Assembly (NCBI GenBank): GCA_002011085.2
Contig: MTMB02000001.1
Span: 1,153,627 to 1,217,626, forward strand
Source of the DNA: Candidatus Geothermarchaeum rappei
GTDB lineage: Archaea; Thermoproteota; Nitrososphaeria; Geothermarchaeales; JDFR-13
Length of the DNA: 64,000 nt
Direction of reading: 5' to 3'
Shown here: in pieces, positions 17,906 to 26,157 of the stretch
Position numbering within the stretch: the stretch's first letter is position 1
Layout: each line of letters starts with the position of its first letter
Made by a program: the position numbers and the translations under genes
The notes under the pieces: generated by a model
The model's database searches: none
What the model was told of the DNA's origin: nothing
What the model saw: the letters and a program-made list of their open reading frames with translations, nothing else

Positions 17906-18310
17906 TCACCCAATTTTTATTAAGTCTTCTGTAGTTAACGTATTTACTAGGTCACCCGCCTTACTTCTCAGCTGTTTATCATCCGTCACTAGAACCAGTT
18001 TATTCTTCAACGCCAGGGCCACATATGACGAGTCATATATTGTTAGCCCATGGTCACCAGCTATTTTATACACATCATGTTCATATCCTTTTACCGACCG
18101 TACTTCTATCACCCCAAATATTTTAATGAGGATACCCACATACCTGGCTGCGAGATCATCATCCAATTTCCTAAGCAGGTGATGCTCCTTCAAAACAGCA
18201 TTTAGAGACTCATATATAGCGAGGTCTAGTGTGACGCCGTCTAGAAAGTGTTTGAGGCTGGCCTTCTTAACCAGGTTTACTATTGCACTGGCATCGAAGA
18301 CGTATTTCAC
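17906..18310 (-). CDS. vapC: VapC toxin, PIN-domain ribonuclease
   Basis: A 134-residue PIN domain. The four acidic residues expected for Mg2+ binding are visible: D6 (VFDAS), E34 (IYESLNAV), D93 (TIYDSSYVAL) and D110/D111 (VTDDKQL). VapC toxins cleave RNA, often tRNA or rRNA, unless neutralised by VapB. The start lies just below the end of vapB, so the pair forms a classic operon with the antitoxin first. The gene converges on the phosphoribosyltransferase gene with a ten-base gap. Nothing suggests inactivation. Confidence 0.93.
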   Translation of the reverse strand: MKYVFDASAIVNLVKKASLKHFLDGVTLDLAIYESLNAVLKEHHLLRKLDDDLAARYVGILIKIFGVIEVRSVKGYEHDVYKIAGDHGLTIYDSSYVALALKNKLVLVTDDKQLRSKAGDLVNTLTTEDLIKIG

Positions 18311-18311
18311 G

Positions 18312-18539
18312 CTACCTCCCCCTATCCTCCCTAATCAACTCAGCTATCTCCTCATCACTTATATATGGTAGCTCACTACTCAATTCCCTAGCCTCCTCCT
18401 CCAATCGAGACAATAGCCTCCTCCTAATCTCCTCGTTAACAGCCCTTCTAATCAATGGACCGGGCTTTATCCCAAGTTCATCCATCAACTTCTTAGTCTC
18501 CCTCGGGATCTTAGCTCCAATAACGACATAGTCACCCAC
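18312..18539 (-). CDS. vapB: VapB antitoxin
   Basis: A 75-residue protein: a short N-terminal strand (YVVIGAKIPRETKKLMDEL), matching the ribbon or AbrB-like DNA-binding half of archaeal VapB, then a charged helical tail (EEARELSSELPYISDEEIAEL) that would wrap around VapC. The start GTG 18539 is chosen because GGTGATC, complementary to the 16S 3' end, sits just before it and a TATA element lies about 35 bases upstream. A frame reaching 18620 would run through that promoter. It likely represses its own operon through the palindromes at 18581-18613. Confidence 0.85.
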   Translation of the reverse strand: MGDYVVIGAKIPRETKKLMDELGIKPGPLIRRAVNEEIRRRLLSRLEEEARELSSELPYISDEEIAELIREDRGR

Positions 18540-18572
18540 GCAGATCACCACAAATATTATTTTCATCGATGG

Positions 18573-18613
18573 TTTAAAAAGGTTAACCATCGGGTTAACC
18601 CAAATGTTAACAT
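18573..18613 (-). promoter_or_regulatory. vapBC promoter with three evenly spaced GTTAAC palindromes
   Basis: On the minus strand a TATA box (TTTTTAAA, 18573-18580) lies about 35 bases before the vapB GTG. Immediately upstream are three perfect palindromes: GGTTAACC at 18581-18588, GGTTAACC at 18593-18600 and ATGTTAACAT at 18604-18613. Their centres (18584.5, 18596.5, 18608.5) are exactly 12 bases apart. Such helically spaced sites next to the TATA box are expected for cooperative autorepression by VapB or VapBC. The binding itself is inferred. Confidence 0.7.
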
Positions 18614-18698
18614 TATCCAATTACATGACTGGGTGTATTCAGGTAATGCAAACTTTATTTTATCATGCCTGTTTAGATTGATTTTTGGAGTGTCCATA

Positions 18699-19118
18699 AT
18701 GAAGAGAATCGAGCCCTACAACTACTACATCGGTGTATATAGCGATTGTAGATATACTCCCAGGGAGTTGAGGGAGAAGTATTCCAGTATAATCGTGGCG
18801 GCTGAAGCGCCGAGGGAATATATAGTGAGTTATAGACAGCTATTTACAGCCGCCCTCCATTTCCTTGAGACGCTGTATATCGGTAGGTGGATTAGGAATA
18901 TGGATCTGAGGTTCCTCGCATTCCTATTCCAGGAGACCCAGATAGGTAAGATAGTTGATAGGGTTGAGGAATCGGGGGATAAGGTTCTCATCATACTCTC
19001 CAGGGAGGAGATCGATATAGATTGTAGTGAGTATAGGCTTCCAGAGGCGGTTGACGGGGATATTGATATGCTGAGCGCCATGGCCATCTTCAGGCTTATG
19101 GTGGAGAAGGAGAGGTAG
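18699..19118 (+). CDS. cgi121: KEOPS complex subunit Cgi121
   Basis: A 139-residue protein resembling Cgi121/TPRKB. The central helices (AALHFLETLYIGRWIRNMDL) are followed by LRFLAFLFQETQIGKIVDRV, the conserved RQI-like region of the family. In KEOPS, Cgi121 binds the Bud32 kinase and recruits the tRNA 3' end for t6A37 synthesis. The start ATG 18699 is preferred over 18633 because GGAG lies at 18687-18690 and a TATA-like element (around 18655-18662) lies correctly upstream. The Sua5 gene of the same pathway is at 31934-32572 in this window, unlinked. Confidence 0.72.
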   Translation: MKRIEPYNYYIGVYSDCRYTPRELREKYSSIIVAAEAPREYIVSYRQLFTAALHFLETLYIGRWIRNMDLRFLAFLFQETQIGKIVDRVEESGDKVLIILSREEIDIDCSEYRLPEAVDGDIDMLSAMAIFRLMVEKER

Positions 19119-19336
19119 ATTGCCATTCTAACCATAAGCTGATGGCATTAGGGCTGTTTCAACGGCCTTACCACGATATCCTGCTATATCCACATTATAG
19201 CTATCCAGTGGTTGGCGATGTGTTATAATCGGCTTTATATGTGACTTCTTCAATCAATGATATTTAATCTAATATTTCGGCGGCATAAGCAAAATAATAT
19301 TATTGGGTCTTTAGGTGATGGAAGATAGACGAGGGA

Positions 19337-20488
19337 GTGGGGCGGAACATCCCTATACTATCTATATATGGCTTTCTCAGGGGAGTTGGTAGCAGTATAT
19401 TCAACACCCTCTTCCCCCTCTACCTAGTTACACTGGGGTATCAGCTGAGTAAGATCGGTGAGATAGCCTCCGTCTCAAACTTCCTAATCATATTCCTAGT
19501 CCCATTCCTAGGCATATTATCAGACTATTATGGCAGGAAGCCCTTTGTAGTATTAACCGGCTACGCCCTGGCAATGGGCCTCTTCATAGTGGGCCTAACC
19601 CCAGAATACATCTTCCTAGTCGCGGCATACACCTTGATCAGGTTCTCCTTCAGAGGAGGGCAGCCTGTTAGAGGCGCCTTGATAGCCGAATCAGTATCGT
19701 TTAAGAGGCTTGGTGCAGCCGTCGGGATAGTGACATCATCATTCTTCATAGCGAGGGTATTCGTACCCTCCCTCGCGGGTTTGATGGCGGATACAGCAGG
19801 ATATCCACCCACATTCCTCCTCGGCGGGTTTATAGTGGTTATCGGGGCGACGATATTCCTCGTCTACGGTGTGGAGACATACCAGGGTAGGCGTGATAAG
19901 CTGGATTTAGCGAGTGTAATTAGGGATCTGAAGCCTAGGAAGAACTTTAACTGGCTCTATATAACGACTCTAATCGACCGGCTGGGGTGGAGCCTATGGT
20001 TCCCCCTTCTAAACGCATATATCGGTAAGGAATTCGGGTTGTCAGCAACCGAAGTCGGTTTCCTAAACTCTCTGATGTTCACGGTATTGCTCCTCACACA
20101 GTATCTCATGGGGAGGTGGATCGATAAGGTGGGTTATTTCAGGGGCCTGATACTCTCGGAGGCTATAGCGGCTTTAGCGGGCTTCACACTTGGCTTCACG
20201 GGCTCCATGTACCTATTGATAGCAGGAATGTTGATAACGGGTATGGCGATGTCCCTATGGATACCCTCCTATAATAAGGCGGTGTCGCTTAACTCGGAGA
20301 AGGAGTATAGGGCCGTGGAGTTCTCCAAGATAAATACTTATAGGGCGATAGCCGCTATACCCGCTCCATACATAGGGGGGTATTTATATGACTATGTGGA
20401 TCCCAGGCTTCCCTTCATGATATCCAGCGTACTCTTCATTATAACCACAGCGATATTCTACTATGTATGGCGTAGACGCTGTAAATAA
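19337..20488 (+). CDS. Major facilitator superfamily transporter
   Basis: A 383-residue protein with about 12 membrane helices. Motif A of the MFS, in the form GILSDYYGRKPFVVLTG, lies between helices 2 and 3, and a related GRWIDKVG loop lies between helices 8 and 9, as expected of the duplicated fold. Helix 1 opens with a GFLRGVGSSIFNTLFPLYL segment. The substrate is not identifiable; small-molecule efflux or sugar/anion import are both possible. The start is GTG 19337, the only start in frame after a stop. GGTGATGG at 19314-19321 is further away than usual, so the start is uncertain by a few codons. Confidence 0.87.
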   Translation: MGRNIPILSIYGFLRGVGSSIFNTLFPLYLVTLGYQLSKIGEIASVSNFLIIFLVPFLGILSDYYGRKPFVVLTGYALAMGLFIVGLTPEYIFLVAAYTLIRFSFRGGQPVRGALIAESVSFKRLGAAVGIVTSSFFIARVFVPSLAGLMADTAGYPPTFLLGGFIVVIGATIFLVYGVETYQGRRDKLDLASVIRDLKPRKNFNWLYITTLIDRLGWSLWFPLLNAYIGKEFGLSATEVGFLNSLMFTVLLLTQYLMGRWIDKVGYFRGLILSEAIAALAGFTLGFTGSMYLLIAGMLITGMAMSLWIPSYNKAVSLNSEKEYRAVEFSKINTYRAIAAIPAPYIGGYLYDYVDPRLPFMISSVLFIITTAIFYYVWRRRCK

Positions 20489-20500
20489 CTTATTTTTTTA
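20489..20500 (+). terminator. Oligo-T terminator after the MFS gene
   Basis: A run of seven T (20493-20499) follows the stop codon of the MFS gene within five bases. T-runs without a strong hairpin are the usual archaeal termination signal. The convergent feoB ends at 20521, so termination here would limit antisense reading. Confidence 0.5.
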
Positions 20501-20520
20501 ACTAGAGGGAGTTTGGAGCA

Positions 20521-22500
20521 CTATATAATTCCAGTTAATATGCTGATGAGGTGGTATGTGAGGCCTCCTACAAATAGGGCTGTTATTAGGTTCCCTAGGG
20601 ATATGTAGATGGTGTCTCTCCACCCAAACTCCTTAGCTAGTATAGCTAGGGTGGAGATGCATGGGATGTAGAGGACGGTGACCAGCGACAATACAAAAAT
20701 CTGCAGTGGAGACATGAATAGGAGGATGTTCAGCGAGCCATATACGGATGGTAGTAGGAGGAGGATCAGCTCCTTACGTATAAATCCGAATACGAGGAGT
20801 ATGCCTGTGACATCCGGCAGACCCATCAAGCCACTTGTAATGGGTGAGAGAATAGAGTTTATCGGGGATAAGACCCCCATACTATACAGCCCCTGGACGA
20901 GGGCCGACCCCACGATATAAAGTGGGAAAACAAGATATATAATTGACCTCGTCCTGTAGAAGGTCTGTCTGAGAACAACCTTGATCGAGGGGACGCGGAA
21001 GGAGTGTATCTCCATAATCAGCCCAGTCGACTCACCGGGATATATCTTCGTAAGCATCTTGCCGACTGTGAAAATCACAAGGATATCCACTAGATATACG
21101 AGTAGAGCCCATTCAAACCCGAGGAATCTGGATACGAGGCCCAGTATGACGATTGTCCTGGCTGAGCATGGGACGAGGGTTATGGCGAAGGCTGTTAAAA
21201 TCCTCTCTCGCCTAGTCTCCATTATCCTCGTACTGTATATCGCGGGTACATTGCAGCCATAGCCCAGTATAAGTGGGATGATTGCCTTTCCATGGAGCCC
21301 TATCTTATGCATTAGGCTGTCTATCATGAAGGCTACTCGAGTCATTATACCCGAGTCCTCCATAACCGAGAGATATAGGTAGAATGGGACTACATAGGGT
21401 ATGACGAGGGTTATTCCAGCTACTATACCACCTATTGCACCGTTTAATAGAACCTCCCACAGTGGGCCGGTGACAACAGGCTCAACCGGGTGAAATATGT
21501 TTATTATGTTCTCTAGGAGGCTGGATAACATGTCTCCCACTATGAATGTCCATAGTAGGAGTAGGGCCAATACCCCGGCTGAAGTTACGTAGCCCAGTAT
21601 CCTGTGGGTAGTGAGGATGTCAAGCCAGTCCCCTGGGCTCTTCTCCACCTCAACCTGCCTAACGACTCTAGAGACTATGTCTGAAATCACCTTATATCTC
21701 TGGGAGGATATAACTGCATATGACGGCGCGTCATACAACTCTATAATTTCATATGCGAGGGCCTCGGCCTTCCTAGCAACATCCTTATCCAAGGACCAGA
21801 TCTGGCGTTTAATCTCCACATCTCCCTCGAGAAGCTTTATCGCTAGGAAGCGGGGCGAGTATCCCAGGTCTATGCCACGCTCCCTAATCATGTCAACCAG
21901 TATCCCTATCCTCCTCTCAATCTCCTCATCATACCTGATCACCGGGTGCCTACGATCGGCCTCTCCATAGAGCTCGACCACCTTCCTCATCAACTCATAT
22001 ATGCCCTCACCCTTAATCGCCACCGTAGGTACTACAGGGACTCCCAAGACCTTCTCCAGGGCTTTGACATCCACATCAATACCCTTCTTCCTAGCCATGT
22101 CAACCTGGTTTAGACAGATTATTAGCGGGACATCCATCTCCAGCAGCTGTAGGGTGAAGTATAGGTTTCTCTCTAAGACGGAGGCGTCTACGACATTAAT
22201 AACTATGTCTGGAGACTCTGTCGCAATATATTCTCTTGAGATAACCTCCTCCTCAGAATATGTGGAGAAGGAGTAGATTCCAGGCAAGTCTATAAGTTGT
22301 ATCTTATAACCCTCGAAGAATAGGTTTCCAACAGCTATGTCAACAGTTTTACCCGGCCAATTCCCAATTATCTGATGCGATCCAGTTAGCTGGTTGAATA
22401 GGACGCTCTTACCAACATTGGCGTTTCCAGCTAGAGCGACTCTGATAAAGCCCTTTCCACTCTCCTTATTCCTACCCGTATCCACGTGGCATGACGGCAT
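20521..22500 (-). CDS. feoB: Ferrous iron transporter FeoB
   Basis: A 659-residue Fe(II) transporter. The N-terminal G domain has G1 GNANVGKS (residues 25-32), G3 DLPG (71-74) and G4 NQVD (131-134; Gln in place of the usual Lys of NKxD). A linker GDI-like region follows, then a membrane domain of about 8-11 helices containing the FeoB gate motifs (YGCNVPAI and [12 protein letters not shown]). It imports Fe2+ across the cytoplasmic membrane. It starts two bases below the dtxR gene and is almost certainly cotranscribed with it. A separate feoA is not seen; a FeoA domain is fused to the regulator. The G4 variant may affect guanine specificity. Confidence 0.96.
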   Translation of the reverse strand: MPSCHVDTGRNKESGKGFIRVALAGNANVGKSVLFNQLTGSHQIIGNWPGKTVDIAVGNLFFEGYKIQLIDLPGIYSFSTYSEEEVISREYIATESPDIVINVVDASVLERNLYFTLQLLEMDVPLIICLNQVDMARKKGIDVDVKALEKVLGVPVVPTVAIKGEGIYELMRKVVELYGEADRRHPVIRYDEEIERRIGILVDMIRERGIDLGYSPRFLAIKLLEGDVEIKRQIWSLDKDVARKAEALAYEIIELYDAPSYAVISSQRYKVISDIVSRVVRQVEVEKSPGDWLDILTTHRILGYVTSAGVLALLLLWTFIVGDMLSSLLENIINIFHPVEPVVTGPLWEVLLNGAIGGIVAGITLVIPYVVPFYLYLSVMEDSGIMTRVAFMIDSLMHKIGLHGKAIIPLILGYGCNVPAIYSTRIMETRRERILTAFAITLVPCSARTIVILGLVSRFLGFEWALLVYLVDILVIFTVGKMLTKIYPGESTGLIMEIHSFRVPSIKVVLRQTFYRTRSIIYLVFPLYIVGSALVQGLYSMGVLSPINSILSPITSGLMGLPDVTGILLVFGFIRKELILLLLPSVYGSLNILLFMSPLQIFVLSLVTVLYIPCISTLAILAKEFGWRDTIYISLGNLITALFVGGLTYHLISILTGII

Positions 22501-22502
22501 CC

Positions 22503-23228
22503 CTAATCACTTTCCCCACGCTTCTCCATGGAGACGAATATATTTGATGCTATCTCCTTCCCAATGGCTAGCCTAGAGCCTCTGACGAATATCTCGACCG
22601 GCCCATTCATAGGCGCCGTCCTTATCACAGATATCCTTGTTCCAGGAGTTAGGCCCATGTCTAGCAGCCTCCTAAGGGTTTTATGCTCCCCCCTTATAAA
22701 TTCTATTACACCTCTACTGCCCTCCCTTAACCATGTAAGTGGGACGAGGCTCTTCCTCCTCCTACCCACCTTCTCTACTTCCAAGCTATTGAGGGAGATA
22801 CACTCCTCGCATGTGGATACGTCCAAGTCACAAGCCGGTATAACCCTTCCGTGGGGACATGTATTAGGGCTACCTAGGAATCTACAGAGAGACTTCTCGG
22901 TCTCATCTGATATACTATGTTCAACTTCACAAGCCTCATTATGAGCAAGGTCCCTATTGATACCCAATACCTTGGTGAGGAACAGCTCGAATAATCTATG
23001 TCTACGGGTTATCTTCTCTCCGATGCTTCTACCGCTCTCGGTTAAGACCACCCCCCTATATGGAGAGTACTCTACATACCCCAATTCAGACATCTTTTTA
23101 ATCATCTCAGTAACACTACTGGGTGCAACGCCTAGATACTCAGCCAACCTACTAGTCTTGACAGGGGCCTCCTCAATAGAGAGCCTGTATATAGCCTCTA
23201 GATACTCCTCTATACTTCTGCTGGACAT
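22503..23228 (-). CDS. DtxR/MntR-family iron regulator with fused FeoA domain
   Basis: A 241-residue protein: winged helix (residues about 1-60; VKTSRLAEYLGVAPSSVTEM is the HTH), metal-binding dimerisation domain (about 60-140; HNEACEVEHSISDE carries the ligands), and a C-terminal FeoA/SH3-like domain (about 165-235; LLDMGLTPGTRISV is the FeoA signature). Between them is a Cys-rich stretch, CPHGRVIPACDLDVSTCEEC, with four Cys and one His that could bind Zn or Fe-S. It would repress feoB when Fe2+ is replete. ATG 23228 is chosen since GGTGGGG (23235-23241) precedes it by six bases; ATG 23243 is possible. Confidence 0.93.
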   Translation of the reverse strand: MSSRSIEEYLEAIYRLSIEEAPVKTSRLAEYLGVAPSSVTEMIKKMSELGYVEYSPYRGVVLTESGRSIGEKITRRHRLFELFLTKVLGINRDLAHNEACEVEHSISDETEKSLCRFLGSPNTCPHGRVIPACDLDVSTCEECISLNSLEVEKVGRRRKSLVPLTWLREGSRGVIEFIRGEHKTLRRLLDMGLTPGTRISVIRTAPMNGPVEIFVRGSRLAIGKEIASNIFVSMEKRGESD

Positions 23229-23256
23229 ACTGTTCCCCACCATTAATAATATTAAA

Positions 23257-23284
23257 TTTAGGCTTGCCTAAAAATTATTTATAC
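23257..23284 (-). promoter_or_regulatory. dtxR-feoB promoter with iron-box palindrome
   Basis: TTTAGGCTTGCCTAAA (23257-23272) is a perfect 16-base palindrome and resembles DtxR/IdeR boxes (TTAGG...CCTAA). It lies between a TATA box (minus-strand TATAAAT, 23277-23283) and the inferred start of transcription near 23254, so a bound repressor would block initiation. Metal-dependent autorepression by the DtxR-family protein is a strong inference. Confidence 0.85.
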
Positions 23285-23354
23285 ACAATATATGAGGATA
23301 TGCACCGGCTAGTATATAAATGCGCTCTATATATGGATTCTATCTATAATCTTC

Positions 23355-24494
23355 CTAGACTATCTTAACCATTCTCCAAGTCCGGTAGTCGATGATGACC
23401 TTTATATACCCCCTTAAATATTCATCCACCTCAGGGTCCTGTGTATCCACCCTAAGGATGCCGCCGGGGATGTCCCTAAGCTTCCTTAATGTAGCCACCA
23501 CAATGATATGGTCCCTACCGACTTTCCTAATTACATTGGGGCTGATCTGCTGATTACCCCTTCCGAATAAGATACCTTGTCTACCTATTGGTGTGACGAT
23601 TATCCAAGCCTCCTCATCATCAATCAAGTCTAGTATCTCCTTCTCAGATAAGTCGTTGTACACCTCACCACGGTAGTACACATCCACCCCTAGAAGCGTC
23701 TTCCTAATACCCAGTTCATCTGCTATACGCTTCACAGTGGTACCTGGGCCCAATATATAAACTCCGTTTTTATCAAATATCTCGGCTATATACTTGGCTA
23801 TCCCCAGTTGATTCTCTACCTCGTCAACCGAGTCCGGCGAGAGCTGTTTACTAGACTGAGTGTGGAAGGGGATATACACACTCCTAGTATATCCATATAT
23901 CTTGACGTTTAACCGATTGCTTCTAAAAGCCTCCTCATCAATATCCATAATCTCTAGATCCATCTCACGGGCACGGCCCAGGGCATGCTCCAAGACTATA
24001 TACGCAGCGTCCACAGGTGTAACGGCGAATACACCACTGTATATCTTTACCCCAGAGGGCACCCCCAGGATGGGAACATCCATTTTACTAGCTGACTTCA
24101 AGCCTTCATACACGTCTCTCGCAGTCCCATCGCCACCTACAAATACGATTAGAGAAGGGTTTTTAGAAGTGAATTCAGCCACGGCCTCCCTAGTATCCTC
24201 AGCGGTCGTCTCCCTCGACCCTGGGATATCAATATATGTAGCTTTTAACCCGGTCTCCCGGATATAGTCTTCACCCATATTCAGTCTACAGCTGACTATA
24301 TCTATATCCAGCTTCTCCTGCCTAAGGAGGGTCTCAAGCCTACGTAGGAACTCCAGCGCCCTCCTAGGAGCAACTGGCTCAGCCCCCCTCCTAATCGCTT
24401 CATCAACGACGTTGTCGGTCCCCTTAAGCCCCACTCTACCGCCCATACCCGCTATTGGATTGACCAGGAATCCTATGGTATAATGCCTCTCCAT
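23355..24494 (-). CDS. ATP-NAD kinase-like (AcoX family) protein
   Basis: A 379-residue protein of the NAD/diacylglycerol kinase fold. The nucleotide-binding motif LIVFVGGDGTARDVYEGL is diagnostic, and IGFLVNPIAGMGGRVGLKGTDN at the N-terminus is the AcoX-type opening. FHTQSSKQ and ILGPGTTVKRIADELGI are also characteristic of this subfamily. The exact substrate is not established; phosphorylation of NAD or of another diol is possible. The start ATG 24494 is chosen over TTG 24527 because the TATA box at 24531-24539 would place the transcript start near 24507, downstream of the TTG. Confidence 0.8.
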   Translation of the reverse strand: MERHYTIGFLVNPIAGMGGRVGLKGTDNVVDEAIRRGAEPVAPRRALEFLRRLETLLRQEKLDIDIVSCRLNMGEDYIRETGLKATYIDIPGSRETTAEDTREAVAEFTSKNPSLIVFVGGDGTARDVYEGLKSASKMDVPILGVPSGVKIYSGVFAVTPVDAAYIVLEHALGRAREMDLEIMDIDEEAFRSNRLNVKIYGYTRSVYIPFHTQSSKQLSPDSVDEVENQLGIAKYIAEIFDKNGVYILGPGTTVKRIADELGIRKTLLGVDVYYRGEVYNDLSEKEILDLIDDEEAWIIVTPIGRQGILFGRGNQQISPNVIRKVGRDHIIVVATLRKLRDIPGGILRVDTQDPEVDEYLRGYIKVIIDYRTWRMVKIV

Positions 24495-24530
24495 CGGGGA
24501 CCGCCTAACCAAATATTTCCAATGCAATGG

Positions 24531-24539
24531 GTATAAATC
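24531..24539 (-). promoter_or_regulatory. TATA box of the AcoX-like gene
   Basis: The minus strand reads GATTTATAC here. About 26 bases downstream is the expected transcript start (near 24507), and the chosen ATG follows at 24494, consistent with a short leader. Confidence 0.5.
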
Positions 24540-24567
24540 TTCAGCTAAATACGGTGTATAGCCTTGT

Positions 24568-25494
24568 TTAGAAGCCGTGTTCCTCTATGAACTCGTTTAT
24601 CCTCCTCATCCCCTCCTCCAATAAACCCGTGTCCAGCTTGCCGAGGGAGATCCTTAGTCCGCCGTCGACACCCCAATACCTCAGTGGGTTTAGGAGGACA
24701 TCCTTCTCCCTATAGAGTTTCTCGGCGAAGCCCATGCTGTCCAAACCATCTTTCAGGAGTAGGGCTATGGGCATATGCGGTGAATACCCTATCTCAAAAT
24801 ACTTGTTAAGCCTATATAGTATCTCCCTATTCCTACCGACTATCTCCAGCGTCCTCCTCCTGATATAGTCATAGTTTCTATAGGCGTATTTCACGAGTAT
24901 CGCGTCTGATATAGGCGTCGGCGTCACGAGGTCGCGGATATGCTTAATTCTCTTTGCAAACCGCCTCCCAGCTATTATCCACCCAACCTTCCTATCCTTG
25001 AAGCCGAAGAACTTACTCGTGCTACATATGACCACAGCATTCTCATGAACCCATGGCTCGTCCGTGACATATGGACGGAATATCTCGTCGACGACCACAA
25101 TATTCTTCTCAGCAACTTCATCCAACTCGAGATATTTCCCCGTCGGGTTATTGGGGTTCGCCAATACAACCACCGAATCCTCTACATCTGGATATAACCC
25201 TGTATACTCCACCCTTATACCCAGCTCCATAGCCTGCTCCCATATAAGGGGATAATTAGGCCTAGGCACATGAATAACCTCGGGCTTCAACGCGAGTAGG
25301 GATAGGAATGTCCCCTCCTGAGCACCATGGACGAGGACCACGTTTTCAGGATCTACTCCATACCATTCTGCAAGGATATCTATCGGATCCCTCTCATCAT
25401 ACTCAAGCATATCTAGATTGAGGTATCCCTCTACACTACTCCATGAGAGGTTTATCTCCGCCTCCTGCTCCTCCCAGTCAAACAATTCTACCAT
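24568..25494 (-). CDS. PLP-dependent class I/II aminotransferase
   Basis: A 308-residue fold-type I aminotransferase, shorter than most (about 370-400). The PLP lysine lies in CSTSKFFGFKDRKVGW, the ring-stacking Asp in VVDEIFRPY, and LANPNNPTGKYLELDEV is the classical N-P-N-N-P-T-G motif. GLRISLGKLDTG near the end supplies the substrate carboxylate-binding Arg. The donor amino acid cannot be told; histidinol-phosphate/aspartate-type activity is most likely. The start at ATG 25494 fits a TATA element at 25534-25541. The N-terminal arm is shortened rather than truncated by a stop. Confidence 0.87.
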   Translation of the reverse strand: MVELFDWEEQEAEINLSWSSVEGYLNLDMLEYDERDPIDILAEWYGVDPENVVLVHGAQEGTFLSLLALKPEVIHVPRPNYPLIWEQAMELGIRVEYTGLYPDVEDSVVVLANPNNPTGKYLELDEVAEKNIVVVDEIFRPYVTDEPWVHENAVVICSTSKFFGFKDRKVGWIIAGRRFAKRIKHIRDLVTPTPISDAILVKYAYRNYDYIRRRTLEIVGRNREILYRLNKYFEIGYSPHMPIALLLKDGLDSMGFAEKLYREKDVLLNPLRYWGVDGGLRISLGKLDTGLLEEGMRRINEFIEEHGF

Positions 25495-25576
25495 GGAGAC
25501 ACCCCGATAAAAGGAAATATGGCTGGTATACATGATATAAGTTAAATTCCACGTGGATGTGTAATTTTAATTGGAT

Positions 25577-26152
25577 ATGATAGCCTGGATATTCATAGCC
25601 ACTCTATCCATGGAGGTTATTCTACTCATACTCATATTGATATCGATATTCTACCCAAGCCATAGGGTATGGCCTCCCCCGAGGGGGTGGAGCTGGCAGT
25701 TTATAGCTGTATGGAGCCTAACTATTGCAGTGATCACTGGAGGGGGCTTACTAGCTATCCTAGATTATAACACGTTCATCATAAGACACTGGATTAGGTT
25801 CCCAATCGGCGTGATATTATTTATGGGTGGAAATGCCCTAGCTTTCTGGGGTGTCAAGACCCTGGGGGCGCATGCATCGAGCGGGCTTAGACATAGGCTT
25901 GTCACCACAGGCCCATATAGGTTTACCAGGAATCCACAGTATATAGGCGATATCCTCATATTCCTAGGAGTGATACTACTATCCAACTCATTTTACGCCA
26001 CGATAATATGTACATTTGGTATATTACTCATCCTCCTCATGCCGTTCGCCGAGGAGCCTTGGCTCAGGGAGGTGTATGGTGAGGAGTATATCGAGTATTG
26101 CCGTAGGGTGCCCAGGTACCTTGGGTTTAGGAGGTTGGAGAAAGAGGGTTAG
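25577..26152 (+). CDS. Isoprenylcysteine carboxyl methyltransferase-like membrane protein
   Basis: A 191-residue membrane protein with four or five helices. The C-terminal half carries the ICMT/PEMT signature: RLVTTGPYRFTRNPQYIGDI and, about 50 residues later, EEPWLREVYGEEYIEYCRRV. In characterised relatives these bind S-adenosylmethionine at the membrane surface. Archaea lack canonical prenylated CaaX proteins, so the acceptor is likely a lipid or other small molecule; this is unresolved. The start is ATG 25577 (TTG 25571 is possible). It is divergent from the aminotransferase gene, with an 82-base shared promoter region. Confidence 0.8.
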   Translation: MIAWIFIATLSMEVILLILILISIFYPSHRVWPPPRGWSWQFIAVWSLTIAVITGGGLLAILDYNTFIIRHWIRFPIGVILFMGGNALAFWGVKTLGAHASSGLRHRLVTTGPYRFTRNPQYIGDILIFLGVILLSNSFYATIICTFGILLILLMPFAEEPWLREVYGEEYIEYCRRVPRYLGFRRLEKEG

Positions 26153-26157
26153 ATGAT

